DNA of 42,237 bases from an uncultured Verrucomicrobiales bacterium (GCA_905478925.1 CAJQKQ010000048.1:1-42237); one strand, 5' to 3'. Positions 1 through 8,300 are shown, counted from the stretch's first letter. The notes: generated from the sequence alone by a model not told the origin. Translations and numbers: made by a program.

Positions 1-117
1 CGGCTGGAAATGGGACATCCCGGATCGGTGAGCCGCTTGGTCGGTGAATTTCGGAAAGACACCAAACGCATGAGGGAGCTTGGGAAACTTGAGAGAATGT
101 TGAAAAGCGACACCTGA
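1..117 (+). pseudogene. C-terminal end of a REP-associated tyrosine transposase (RAYT, Y1_Tnp family), cut by the window edge
   Basis: Frame 1 is open from the first base to TGA at 115-117 and reads as a 38-residue tail. It contains RLEMGHPGSVSRLV, which resembles the helix-turn-helix-like C-terminal segment of IS200-like REP-associated transposases, followed by a basic helix ending in MLKSDT. These enzymes are single-strand Y1 transposases linked to small palindromic repeats. The catalytic HUH and Tyr residues would lie outside the window, so the gene cannot be judged intact. The DNA around its stop codon (96-120) recurs in reverse orientation at 13858-13963 and, more weakly, at 15745-15767. 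A 74-bp repeat starts 25 bp after the stop. The family call rests on the tail and on these repeats only. Confidence 0.5.
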
Positions 118-142
118 CCCTATTTATAGCCCTGTAAGTAAG

Positions 143-216
143 CCCCTTTTCCTCTTGCTCGGTTCGCCCCTTCAGGGTATTTCACGTTCTAGGTGAAAAA
201 GCAAATTCCTAGCATT
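143..216 (+). repeat. 74-bp dispersed repeat, copy 1
   Basis: This 74-bp unit is identical to the one at 6666-6739 and differs by two bases from the one at 6950-7023. It contains two overlapping inverted repeats, TTCAC...GTGAA (5-bp arms, 7-nt loop) and CTAGG...CCTAG, so it can fold in alternative ways. It lies just after the transposase tail and upstream of the HAD gene. Its AAGCAAATTCCTAG end is also found at 17187-17202 and, inverted with one change, near 7088-7104. A REP-like, transposase-mobilised element is the likeliest explanation. Confidence 0.8.
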
Positions 217-238
217 TTATTTTATTCATTTCACCTGT

Positions 239-253
239 TGGCACGCTTTGAGC
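239..253 (+). promoter_or_regulatory. Possible sigma-54 type promoter (weak -12 element)
   Basis: The sequence TGGCAC-N5-GAGC has a perfect -24 box and the required 10-nt spacing between GG and GC, but the -12 box is GAGC rather than TTGC. A start about 12 nt downstream would be near 265, almost at the GTG of the next gene at 267, which makes it doubtful unless the message is leaderless. Confidence 0.2.
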
Positions 254-266
254 TCAACCGTTAGGT

Positions 267-1106
267 GTGAACTACGGATTTCTTCTGGACATGGATGGGG
301 TGATATATCGCGGCAGCCGGGTGATACCGGGTGCGGTTGAATTCATCAAACGACTCAGGGAAACAGACACCCGATTTCTATTTCTAACAAACAACAGTCA
401 GCGCACCCGACGTGACGTCGCGATGAAGCTGTGCAGGATGGGGATCGAGTCCACCGCGCGGGATATCTTCACCTGCGCCATGGCCACTGCCCGTTTCGTG
501 GCGGAGCAGAAACCCGGTGGCACCGCCTACGTCATTGGAGAGGGCGGACTGCTTAGTGCCCTACACGTCAACGGCTACTCGGTGGTCGACGACAATCCGG
601 ATTATGTCATCGTCGGCGAGGGTCGCACCATGAGCTTCGAAATGATTGAGAAGGCGGTGCGGTTGGTTGACGGTGGCGCACGCCTGATCGCCACAAACAT
701 GGATCCAAGCTGCCCGACCGAGGCTGGCATCCGCCCCGGTTGTGGCGCCATTGTAGCCATGATCGAGAAGGCCACGGGCAAAGAGGCATTTTCGGTCGGC
801 AAGCCGAGTCCGATCATGATGCGGGCAGCGCGCAAGCAGATCGGTCTAAAAAGTGAAGAGACGGTGATGGTGGGTGACACCATGGAGACCGACATTCTCG
901 GCGGCGTCGGGCTGAGCTATCGCACGATTCTCGTTCTGTCCGGTGGAACCCGGCGCGAGCAACTTGGTAATTTTGCTTACGGCCCCGATCTCGTGCTCGA
1001 TAGCGTTGCGGACATTCCCGAAGACTTGTCCTTCCCTGAAGGTTTGGGAGACTATCCGTCACCTCCACCACAGGTGGAGCCGGTGCCTGATCTGGCAGTT
1101 GCGTAA
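267..1106 (+). CDS. HAD-IIA family phosphatase (NagD-like)
   Basis: This 279-residue protein is a haloacid-dehalogenase phosphatase of subfamily IIA, the NagD/4-nitrophenylphosphatase type, which removes phosphate from small sugar or nucleotide phosphates in the cytoplasm. Motif I is DMDGV (D8, D10), motif II is LTNNS near residue 41, the KPSP lysine is near residue 180, and the acidic motif is VGDTMETD near 204. Length is normal apart from a proline-rich tail that follows the fold. The start is GTG at 267; an in-frame TGA at 249-251 excludes an earlier start, and no clear ribosome binding site is visible. It is followed by an ELM1-family remnant. The substrate cannot be told from sequence; a link to glucosyl-phosphate metabolism in the next operon is only positional. 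Confidence 0.85.
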   Translation: MNYGFLLDMDGVIYRGSRVIPGAVEFIKRLRETDTRFLFLTNNSQRTRRDVAMKLCRMGIESTARDIFTCAMATARFVAEQKPGGTAYVIGEGGLLSALHVNGYSVVDDNPDYVIVGEGRTMSFEMIEKAVRLVDGGARLIATNMDPSCPTEAGIRPGCGAIVAMIEKATGKEAFSVGKPSPIMMRAARKQIGLKSEETVMVGDTMETDILGGVGLSYRTILVLSGGTRREQLGNFAYGPDLVLDSVADIPEDLSFPEGLGDYPSPPPQVEPVPDLAVA

Positions 1107-1763
1107 CACTTCGGTGGGCGCATCATCATCGGTTTCAATGGGTTGGCAGTCGGCCGGGCTTCGATCTCTGCATCGCTCCAGCGCATAATTTTCCGAATGG
1201 TGGTTATCATGCGAAGCTGATGCTCACCCGTGGCACGATCAACCAGGTAGTCGCCGGGAGCGGGGGAAAACCTGGAAAATTGATCCTGATCGGCGGTCTA
1301 TCGGCGCACCATGCTTGGGGTGGAGATACCGTGATCGAAAGGATCGCCCAGGCGACCGACCGCGGCCGTTGGCTGCTTGGCGATTTGTGGCGCACACCTG
1401 AGCAATTTCTCGACAAGACCTGCAGACATTTGCAGGGAGTGACGGTGCTTTCACATTTGGAAACTCTGCCGGACTGGGTGCCGGAGCAACTGCACCAAGC
1501 CAAGGATGTATGGGCCACCGAAGACAGGGTGCCGATGATCTATGAAGCGCTCACCAGCGGGGCGCGGGGCGGTTTACTGCCGGTTCCTCAGATCAAAGCC
1601 GGGTTCCGCGCGGGTCGGCGGGCTGGTGGCGGACGCCCCCTCACATACCCTCAACACCGCAGGGAACTCAAATAGCCGCGATATTTCAAAGATTCCACTG
1701 AATCAGCCGAGCTGGCACCCTGCTTGCTTAAATAAAACCGGGATCATCCGCCACTTCCCCTGA
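1091..1763 (+). pseudogene. Remnant of an ELM1/GtrOC1 (DUF1022) family protein, N-terminally truncated and frameshifted
   Basis: The frame from 1091 to 1675 encodes a recognisable piece of the mitochondrial-fission ELM1-like family of putative glycosyltransferases: FDLCIAPAHNFP, then LTRGTINQVV, LILIGG, and near the end WATEDRVPMIYEALTSGA and GLLPVPQ. The family is normally 300-400 residues and this copy lacks the first half; the frame simply runs out of the preceding gene. At about 1590 the homologous continuation (KPGSARVGGLVAD) jumps to another frame, which stays open to 1763. The locus therefore has both a 5' truncation and a frameshift and is very unlikely to be functional. A short product from ATG 1220 (151 residues) would lack the substrate-binding half. 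Recognition is from memory of family motifs. Confidence 0.7.
1713..1728 (+). promoter_or_regulatory. Sigma-54 (RpoN) promoter for the glucosylglycerate operon
   Basis: TGGCAC-CCTGC-TTGCT matches the RpoN consensus TGGCAC-N5-TTGC at every defined position, with exactly 10 nt between the invariant GG and GC. It lies in the 3' end of the ELM1 remnant, and transcription would begin near 1739, about 66 nt before the GTG of the kinase gene. RpoN promoters need an enhancer-binding activator such as NtrC, which is not in this window. The predicted leader holds a 13-codon reading frame (1770-1811) whose stop overlaps the GTG region and could couple translation. Confidence 0.6.
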
Positions 1764-1804
1764 CGACCCATGAAGCAACTCAAATCCGAAATTATCAAAT
1801 TCCT

Positions 1805-2704
1805 GTGCTGACTGACGAAATCAAAGCCGTTTTTGCGAAATTTCTGGCTCAGGAGAAACTCCCCCCTTCTTTCCTCGGCAAACTCGACGATTTCTATCTC
1901 CCGCTTGCCAGCTCCGTGCACTCGTGGCTTTCGGAGCTTCAGGGACCATTCGTTCTCGGAATCAATGGCGCCCAGGGGACAGGGAAATCCACACTCGCCG
2001 CCGCACTCTCACTCGCACTCGAAAAAATCCACCAGCTCAGGACCACCGTCATCTCAATCGACGACCTCTACCTCACCCGGGCGGACCGACAGACACTCTC
2101 ACTGGAAGTCCACCCGTTGCTTGCCACTCGCGGAGTGCCCGGCACCCACGACGTCATTTTCGGCACCGATATCCTGGCCGACCTTCTCGCTGAAAATCCC
2201 CGCATGATTCCGCGCTTCGATAAATCCTGCGACGACCGAGCACCTGAAACACAATGGACTCACATCGAGCACCCGGTTGACGTCATCCTCTTTGAGGGCT
2301 GGTGCGTCGGGGCGATCCCGGAATCCACCGAAGCCCTCACCGACCCCATCAACTCCCTCGAAGCCAGCGAAGACCCGGAAGCCGTTTGGCGGACTTACGT
2401 GAACGAGTCCCTTGCAGGTCCCTACGCCCGACTCTTCTCCTCGATCCACAAACTCATCATGCTTTGCCCGCCCGGCTTCGAGTGCGTCCGGGACTGGCGG
2501 GGCGAGCAGGAGCAAAAGCTCCGTCAGCGCTTTCTATCACGCGGAGAAGCCCTTCCCGCCTGCGTCATGAACGACGGGGAACTCGGTCGTTTCATCATGC
2601 ATAACGAACGCCTGACCCGCTGGATGATCCGGGAAATGCCGGCTCGCGCTGACGTCGTGTTCGCCATGAACTCAGACCGCTCCATCGTCGAAAGCATCGC
2701 ATGA
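1805..2704 (+). CDS. D-glycerate kinase (plant GLYK / COG4240 type)
   Basis: The 299-residue protein is a P-loop kinase of the D-glycerate 3-kinase family, which phosphorylates D-glycerate with ATP, usually to 3-phosphoglycerate. The Walker A loop is GINGAQGTGKST (residues 52-63), followed by SIDDLYL near 84, an RFDKSCDDR segment, the FEGWCVG signature near 163, and the family's WRGEQEQKLRQ near 240. The start is GTG at 1805. A 13-codon frame beginning at ATG 1770 ends at TGA 1809-1811 across this start, so either translational coupling or an old frameshift is possible. The stop overlaps the next ATG by ATGA (2701-2704). Beside a glucosylglycerate phosphorylase, its obvious job is to rescue released glycerate as phosphoglycerate, the acceptor of the synthase encoded in the same operon. 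Confidence 0.85.
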   Translation: MLTDEIKAVFAKFLAQEKLPPSFLGKLDDFYLPLASSVHSWLSELQGPFVLGINGAQGTGKSTLAAALSLALEKIHQLRTTVISIDDLYLTRADRQTLSLEVHPLLATRGVPGTHDVIFGTDILADLLAENPRMIPRFDKSCDDRAPETQWTHIEHPVDVILFEGWCVGAIPESTEALTDPINSLEASEDPEAVWRTYVNESLAGPYARLFSSIHKLIMLCPPGFECVRDWRGEQEQKLRQRFLSRGEALPACVMNDGELGRFIMHNERLTRWMIREMPARADVVFAMNSDRSIVESIA

Positions 2705-3528
2705 TCTCCGACCGGAAAAAACAGATCTTCGTCACCGATCTCGATGGCACCCTGCTCGATGACAACTATCGCTGGGACCCGGCCATCCCCAGCCTCAAAC
2801 GCATTCGTGAACTCGGTTTCCCACTCGTCCTGAACTCCTCGAAAACCCTCCCCGAGATCCAGGCCATCGCCGCAGCACTGCCCACCGATGCCCCGCTCAT
2901 CGCGGAAAACGGCGGCCTCATCGCCATCCCGGAAGGCTCGCCCCTCGTCGCAGCCTGCGATTCGGGCGACACCGTCGCCGGCTACCGAATACTTTTCCCC
3001 GGCATCTCCCGCGAAAAAATCCTGCAAGTCGCCCATGACCTCCGCGACTCCCGGGGATACGCCTTCGAAGGCTTTGCCGACTGGCCCATCGAAACCATTA
3101 TTGCGCACACCGGGCTCTCGCACGGGCAGGCACTTCATTCCAGACAGCGCCTCGCCACCGAACCCATCCATTGGAACGATTCGGAGGAAAAGCTCGCCGG
3201 GTTTTCCGCCGCACTCGCCCCCCACCACATCCGCCTCCTGCGTGGCGGTCGTTTCATCCACCTCATGGGTCTCTGCGACAAGGCGGACGGCCTACGCACG
3301 GTCGCGGATCTTTACCGGACTGTCTTTCCGAATTCCCCCTGGTCCACCATCGCCCTCGGAGATGGCGCCAACGATCTGGAAATGCTCAACGCCGCGGATG
3401 CCGCAGCAGTCATACCCAACACCCACGGCGGAGCGCTCCTGAAACCCGCCGTCCGCCGGGTATTCACCGCCTCACTACCCGGCCCCGCGGGTTGGCATGA
3501 AGCCATCACTCATTTTCTAACAACTTAA
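2701..3528 (+). CDS. Glucosyl-/mannosyl-3-phosphoglycerate phosphatase (HAD-IIB, MPGP family)
   Basis: This 275-residue HAD-IIB hydrolase resembles mannosyl-3-phosphoglycerate phosphatase and its glucosyl-specific relatives. Visible are the nucleophile motif TDLDGTLLDD (D13, D15), the NSSKT motif of this group near residue 46, ENGG near 65, and the metal-binding GDGANDLEML near 220. It starts at ATG 2701, overlapping the kinase stop, and ends 18 bp before the synthase-phosphorylase fusion. Context points to removal of phosphate from glucosyl-3-phosphoglycerate to give glucosylglycerate. Sequence alone does not separate glucosyl from mannosyl specificity; the neighbouring GT81-type synthase favours glucosyl. 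A general sugar phosphatase is less likely. Confidence 0.85.
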   Translation: MISDRKKQIFVTDLDGTLLDDNYRWDPAIPSLKRIRELGFPLVLNSSKTLPEIQAIAAALPTDAPLIAENGGLIAIPEGSPLVAACDSGDTVAGYRILFPGISREKILQVAHDLRDSRGYAFEGFADWPIETIIAHTGLSHGQALHSRQRLATEPIHWNDSEEKLAGFSAALAPHHIRLLRGGRFIHLMGLCDKADGLRTVADLYRTVFPNSPWSTIALGDGANDLEMLNAADAAAVIPNTHGGALLKPAVRRVFTASLPGPAGWHEAITHFLTT

Positions 3529-3546
3529 ACACAACTCGAATCCAAT

Positions 3547-6525
3547 ATGGGAGATTTTTATCAAAACGGCGTCGTCACCACACTCCATCAGCTCAATCAA
3601 CGCCCGCTCCGCCAGTTGGAGGAGGACCTCATGGAATTCCGCAAGACACGGCCCATGGCCCTGATCCTGCCTTCCCTTTACTCGGAGCTCGAAAGCCCGG
3701 CCCTCTCGTCCATTATCGACGAGCTCGCCCACGTGCCTTACCTGGAACAAATCGTCGTCGGCCTCGACCGTGCGGACGAAGGCCAGTACCGCCACGCGCT
3801 TGAGTTCTTCAACCGCCTTCCCCAACGCCCGCAAGTGCTATGGAACGAAGGCCCGCGCCTCAGGAAGATCGATGCCCTGCTGCAGTCCCACGGGCTCGCT
3901 CCGGAGGAAATGGGCAAGGGCCGCAATGTTTGGTACATGTTCGGATACATCCTCGCCTCGGGAAAGGCGCAGGCCGTCGCCCTACATGACTGCGACATCA
4001 CCACCTACAAGCGCGACATGCTCGCCCGCCTGATCTATCCGGTGGCCAATCCCGCGTTTTCCTACAAGTTCTGCAAGGGCTACTACGCACGCGTCGCCAA
4101 GGGCACCATGAACGGCCGTGTCTGCCGTCTTCTAGTCACACCCCTGATCCGCGCGCTCAAGAAGGTCTGCGGGACCAATGACTACCTCGATTACCTAGAC
4201 AGCTTCCGCTACGCACTCGCCGGCGAGTTCTCCCTCCAGCGCGACGTGATCGAAGACATCCGCATCCCCTCGAACTGGGGGCTCGAAATGGGAGTCATCT
4301 CCGAGATGCACCGCAACTATTCGACCCGCATGATCTGCCAAGTCGATATCGCAAGCACCTACGATCACAAGCATCAGGTGCTCTCCGCCGATGATCGCGA
4401 CAAGGGCCTTTCCAAGATGTCATCGGACATCGCCAACTCCCTCTATCGCAAAATGGCCACGCAAGGTACCGTTTTTTCCGCGGAAACCATCCGCACCATC
4501 AAGGCCACCTACTACAGAATCGCGCTCGATCTGGTGGACAGTTATCATTCCGATGCCTCGATCAACGGCATCAAATACGACCGCCACAAGGAAGGCCAGG
4601 CCGTCGAACTCTTCTCGCAAAACATCCTTGATGCCGGCACCCGCTTCATCGAGGACTCCATGACCACTCCCTTCATGCCCAGTTGGAAACGGGTCATCGC
4701 CGCAGTCCCGGACATCTATCATCAACTGCTCGAGGCGGTCGAAGCGGACGCCCATGAGTTCGGCACCGCACAGGTCATCAATCCCAGTCTCCACCCGGAG
4801 GCACTGCGCCTTCGCCAGCGTGTCTCCCTGCATCTGGAGGAGATCTATCATGAGCGGGCGACGCCGGAGCTCACCGAGCGGCTGCTCTCCATCACAGGCC
4901 TCAAGACCAAGCCTCCGCAGCCAATCGTAAACGCCCGCAAATGGGATGAAAAGGACGTCGTCATGATCACCTATGGCGATTCCCTGATCAATGGAAACGT
5001 GCATCCGCTTTCCACCCTCTACCGTTTCCTGAAGCAGGAAATCAAGGACGTCATCAACGGCGTTCACATCCTTCCGTTCTCACCCTACAGCTCCGATGAC
5101 GGTTTCTCCGTGATCGACTTCGATGCGGTAAACCCGGAACTGGGAACCTGGGGAGACATCGAGGACATCGCGAGGGACTACAAGTTGATGGCCGATCTCG
5201 TCGTCAACCATTGCTCCAGCCAGTCCCAGTGGTTCAAGAACTACCTCAGGGGCGAAAGCCCGGGCAGCGGATACTTCATCGAGGAATCACCGGACACCGA
5301 TCTCAGCCAGGTGGTCCGGCCGCGCAGCACGCCTCTGCTGACAAAGGTCGAGACCGTCGATGGCGAAAGGCACGTCTGGTGCACCTTCAGCGCCGATCAG
5401 GTGGATCTGAATTATGCGAACCCGGAAGTGCTTTTCGAAATGATGCGCATCCTCCGCGATTACATCAACAAGGGCGTCCGCTTCTTCCGGCTCGATGCCG
5501 TGGCATTCGTTTGGAAAGAGCCCGGCACCTCCTGCGTGCACCGGCCGGAGACCCACGAGATCATCAAGTTGCTCCGCCTCGTCATCGAGGGCCTCGAACC
5601 ATCCGCCGTCGTCATCACCGAGACCAATGTTCCGAACCGCGAGAACCTCTCCTACTTCGGAAACGACAACGAGGCCCACCTCATCTATAACTTCTCGCTG
5701 CCGCCACTGCTCATCAATGCGATCCTCACCGGATCCAGCAAATATCTAAAATCATGGATGATGACGATGCCGCCGGCGCGTCAGGGGCGTGGCTATCTCA
5801 ATTTCATCGCCTCCCATGACGGCATCGGCGTCCGGCCAGCCGAGGGATTGCTCTCGGAAACCGAGCAATCCAGCCTGCTTCAGACGCTCGAATCCTTCGG
5901 TGGACACATCTCCATGCGCCAAATGCCCGACGGCAGGACAAAGCCCTATGAAGTGAACATCTCCCTGTTCGACGCCTTCAAGGGCACTATCGCCGGCGGA
6001 CCGGACGAATTCCAGATCGAGCGTTTCCTGTGTGCCCACACCATCCTCCTTGCGCTCGAAGGGATTCCCGCGATCTACATCCACTCGCTGCTCGGCACCG
6101 AGAACGACCACGAACTGGTGGCCGAAACCGGGCGCGCCCGATCCATCAACCGGCACCAGTGGAATATCGATTCCCTCAACCAGGCGCTCGAAGATCCGGG
6201 AAAACACCACCGCAAGGTCTTTGACGAGCTCAAGCGACTCATCCGCATCCGCACATCCCAGGAAGCCTTCCATCCGAACGCCACCCAATACACCCTGCAT
6301 TTCGGGGACTCCATCTTCGGATTCTGGCGGGAAAGCATCAAACGCGACCAGAGCATTTTCGCACTCTACAACATCACCAACCAGCCGCAGACGCTACCCC
6401 TCGTAGAGCTCAACCTCATAGGCACCGACACTTGGCGCGACCTGCTCTCCGGAACGATCATGGACGACCTCGAACAACTACTCACACTCGCCCCCTATCA
6501 ATGCCTCTGGCTCAGCAACCGCTGA
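3547..6525 (+). CDS. Fusion of glucosyl-3-phosphoglycerate synthase (GT81) and glucosylglycerate phosphorylase (GH13_18)
   Basis: One 992-residue frame holds two enzymes. Residues 1 to about 400 resemble GT81 glucosyl-3-phosphoglycerate synthases: the start MGDFYQNGVVTTLH, a DxD-type HDCDI (148-150), KGYYARV near 174 and WGLEMG near 244. This half would transfer glucose from NDP-glucose to 3-phosphoglycerate. From about 425 to the end it resembles the sucrose-phosphorylase-like GH13_18 enzymes of the glucosylglycerate phosphorylase (YcjM-like) type. The nucleophile is D650 in RLDAVAF, the acid/base is E692 in ITETNVPN, and the third acid is D758 in ASHDGIG. This half would split glucosylglycerate with phosphate into glucose-1-phosphate and glycerate. 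All catalytic acids are present in both halves and there is no signal peptide. Specificity within GH13_18 is inferred from neighbours. Two opposed activities in one chain is unusual. Confidence 0.85.
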   Translation: MGDFYQNGVVTTLHQLNQRPLRQLEEDLMEFRKTRPMALILPSLYSELESPALSSIIDELAHVPYLEQIVVGLDRADEGQYRHALEFFNRLPQRPQVLWNEGPRLRKIDALLQSHGLAPEEMGKGRNVWYMFGYILASGKAQAVALHDCDITTYKRDMLARLIYPVANPAFSYKFCKGYYARVAKGTMNGRVCRLLVTPLIRALKKVCGTNDYLDYLDSFRYALAGEFSLQRDVIEDIRIPSNWGLEMGVISEMHRNYSTRMICQVDIASTYDHKHQVLSADDRDKGLSKMSSDIANSLYRKMATQGTVFSAETIRTIKATYYRIALDLVDSYHSDASINGIKYDRHKEGQAVELFSQNILDAGTRFIEDSMTTPFMPSWKRVIAAVPDIYHQLLEAVEADAHEFGTAQVINPSLHPEALRLRQRVSLHLEEIYHERATPELTERLLSITGLKTKPPQPIVNARKWDEKDVVMITYGDSLINGNVHPLSTLYRFLKQEIKDVINGVHILPFSPYSSDDGFSVIDFDAVNPELGTWGDIEDIARDYKLMADLVVNHCSSQSQWFKNYLRGESPGSGYFIEESPDTDLSQVVRPRSTPLLTKVETVDGERHVWCTFSADQVDLNYANPEVLFEMMRILRDYINKGVRFFRLDAVAFVWKEPGTSCVHRPETHEIIKLLRLVIEGLEPSAVVITETNVPNRENLSYFGNDNEAHLIYNFSLPPLLINAILTGSSKYLKSWMMTMPPARQGRGYLNFIASHDGIGVRPAEGLLSETEQSSLLQTLESFGGHISMRQMPDGRTKPYEVNISLFDAFKGTIAGGPDEFQIERFLCAHTILLALEGIPAIYIHSLLGTENDHELVAETGRARSINRHQWNIDSLNQALEDPGKHHRKVFDELKRLIRIRTSQEAFHPNATQYTLHFGDSIFGFWRESIKRDQSIFALYNITNQPQTLPLVELNLIGTDTWRDLLSGTIMDDLEQLLTLAPYQCLWLSNR

Positions 6526-6665
6526 TTCCGTTGTCCCACCCGCGAAGCGAAACGCCTTTTAGTCGAATAGGAAAATGGTTTTTTGCCAGCGGTCTAAGAT
6601 CAAGAAATGGGCGTTCTATATACAGTTACTCAGATCACCAACGACGTCTCAAATTGGCTGACAAC

Positions 6666-6739
6666 CCCCTTTTCCTCTTGCTCGGTTCGCCCCTTCAGGG
6701 TATTTCACGTTCTAGGTGAAAAAGCAAATTCCTAGCATT
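6666..6739 (+). repeat. 74-bp dispersed repeat, copy 2
   Basis: This is an exact match to 143-216, in the same orientation, 140 bp after the synthase-phosphorylase stop. With copy 1 it forms direct repeats around the HAD/ELM1/glucosylglycerate block. Confidence 0.85.
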
Positions 6740-6949
6740 GAGATCACTATCCTTTGCGAGCTGGCCGATCAGCACGCCCGCACGGCTGAGTTACTTAGAG
6801 CACTCGCCCACACTAAAGAGGATGGCGATCAGTGGATGTTAGCCCCCCGTGCTCGCAGCCGCACCCGGACAACCACCGAGCGATGCCCTGCAACCGGGTT
6901 CTCCCGCTCCCGCATCAATACGCTGAAAACGGAGGGGAAGCCAGTCAAC

Positions 6950-7023
6950 CCCCTTTTCCCCTTGCTCGGATCGCCCCTTCAGGGTATTTCACGTTCTAGG
7001 TGAAAAAGCAAATTCCTAGCATT
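6950..7023 (+). repeat. 74-bp dispersed repeat, copy 3
   Basis: The unit has the same length and orientation as copy 2, 284 bp further on, with two substitutions near its 5' end. The hairpin-forming half is fully conserved. Confidence 0.85.
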
Positions 7024-7290
7024 AACCGGTCGCCTGGAGTAGACTCAGATTGATATCCCAGGCCCGGGCGAGCCCGGATTGGGGGCACCAAGGAATTTGC
7101 TTTCGGGGGGGGTGATGAGACTCTCAAGGGGGCGCAGATCACGGGTTCCTAATACAAGGCTCTCCTCGACTCGAAGTCACGCGTTGACATGGGCACTTCC
7201 TCGGTACGAGCAGTTTTCTGAGGCGATGTGGACTTCGGGTGGGAGCTTGAGGTTGTGAAATTTCGGCAAATTCGGGAACAAACTCTCACC

Positions 7291-7449
7291 ATGAAACGCG
7301 TAATCATCACCACCACGATTCTCTCCTGTTCCGCTACAGGATTCGTTTCGGCCCAGAAAGCCACCGAACACAGCCAAGCCGGATGGTGGCTATTTGGGTT
7401 CAGCAACAGGCGGCCAGTTGCTTGGCTGTCTCCACCTTCGCGCCGGTGA
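7291..7449 (+). pseudogene. Signal-peptide stub of a truncated secreted protein
   Basis: From ATG 7291 a 52-residue frame begins with MKRVIITTTILSCSATGFVSA, a plausible Sec signal peptide (basic start, hydrophobic core, A at the cleavage site). It then runs into sequence that is the antisense of the 3' end of the ABC ATPase gene (stop at 7400). The natural continuation is missing, so this looks like the 5' end of an exported-protein gene cut by a rearrangement. The family cannot be named; chance is possible. Confidence 0.3.
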
Positions 7450-8269
7450 AGCCGAGAAGATTCGATGAATCGTGAATGCGTGGATCTGTCCTGAGGTGCG
7501 CGCGTTCCGTGAGATAAGACAAAAGGTGATCCAAACACTGGTAGTAGAGCTGATCCTTCATCATCGAGGTGCGTTCGCGTGGTCGCTCAAAATCGATACT
7601 GAGTATCTCGCCGATGGTTGCGGCGGGGCCGTTGGTCATCATGACCACCCGGTCGCAGAGGAAAACGACCTCATCGACATCATGGCTAACCAAAACTGTG
7701 GTGATTTTCTCGCGATCCAAGATTTCGAGAATGACATCCTGAAGCTCCATCCGAGTCAGGGAATCGAGCCTACCGAAAGGCTCGTCGAGGAGCAGAACGG
7801 TGGGCTTGAGGGCGATGGCGCGGGCGATGCCCACCCGCTGCTGCATTCCCCCGGACATTTCGGTGGGACGCTTGTTCATCGAGTCCGCGAGGCCGACCGC
7901 GCACAGGGCGTATTCGGCGATCTGTTTGCGCTGTGCCTTGGTCGCGTGGGGGTAGACATTGTTGACGCCGAGCATGACGTTTCCGAACGCGGTCATCCAC
8001 GGCATCAGGCACGGTGACTGGAACACCACGGCGCGGTCGGGGCCGGCTCCCGTGATTTCCGAATCGCCCACGATAATACCGCCGTCGGAGATCTCGTTGA
8101 GGCCGGCTAGCATGGTGAGGACAGTCGATTTTCCACATCCGGAATGACCGATGAGACCGACGAACTCGCCCTTCTCGATGTTCAGGTTAAAATCGACCAC
8201 AGCACGGAACGCCTCGCCGTACGGGTTCGGATAGGACTTGGTGAGATTGAAGATTTCGACTTGTCGCAT
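7400..8269 (-). CDS. nrtD: Nitrate/nitrite-type ABC transporter ATP-binding protein (NrtD-like), last gene of the operon
   Basis: The 289-residue ATPase has Walker [10 protein letters not shown] (41-49), signature MSGGMQQR, and Walker [14 protein letters not shown] followed by a switch histidine in LVSHDVDE. It belongs to the NrtC/NrtD/SsuB/TauB group that powers nitrate, cyanate, bicarbonate or sulfonate import at the cytoplasmic face. ATG 8269 (MRQVEIFNL) fits the domain start; the frame is open further upstream but that part is not conserved-looking. There is no NrtA-like C-terminal regulatory domain, so it is NrtD-type. It lies 31 bp after another ATPase of the same group, so the transporter probably uses a heterodimeric ATPase. 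Substrate is inferred from the NrtA and NrtB partners. Confidence 0.85.
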   Translation of the reverse strand: MRQVEIFNLTKSYPNPYGEAFRAVVDFNLNIEKGEFVGLIGHSGCGKSTVLTMLAGLNEISDGGIIVGDSEITGAGPDRAVVFQSPCLMPWMTAFGNVMLGVNNVYPHATKAQRKQIAEYALCAVGLADSMNKRPTEMSGGMQQRVGIARAIALKPTVLLLDEPFGRLDSLTRMELQDVILEILDREKITTVLVSHDVDEVVFLCDRVVMMTNGPAATIGEILSIDFERPRERTSMMKDQLYYQCLDHLLSYLTERAHLRTDPRIHDSSNLLGFTGAKVETAKQLAACC

Positions 8270-8300
8270 GATATCGTTCGGTTGGGTGGATTGATCAGGT

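Larger units (their letters stand above)
6526..7290. other. Repeat-rich intergenic stretch without a credible gene
   Basis: No convincing gene is present. The stretch holds 74-bp repeat copies 2 and 3 with a unique 210-bp spacer (6740-6949). It also has a GC-rich hairpin CCGGG-CGAG-CCCGG at 7064-7077 without a T-run, and an inverted copy of the AAGCAAATTCCT repeat end at 7088-7104. Short frames here end inside the repeats, which gives them near-identical C-terminal tails; that is a repeat artefact. Confidence 0.6.

Noticed and set aside
6716..7003. Plus-strand 95-codon frame between the 74-bp repeats
   Set aside because: Its ends are the repeats themselves, giving the same tail as another frame ending at 6719; the middle has no recognisable protein features.
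7064..7077. GC hairpin CCGGG-CGAG-CCCGG as a terminator
   Set aside because: There is no T-run and it lies over 500 bp from the nearest upstream stop, so the assignment is not supported.
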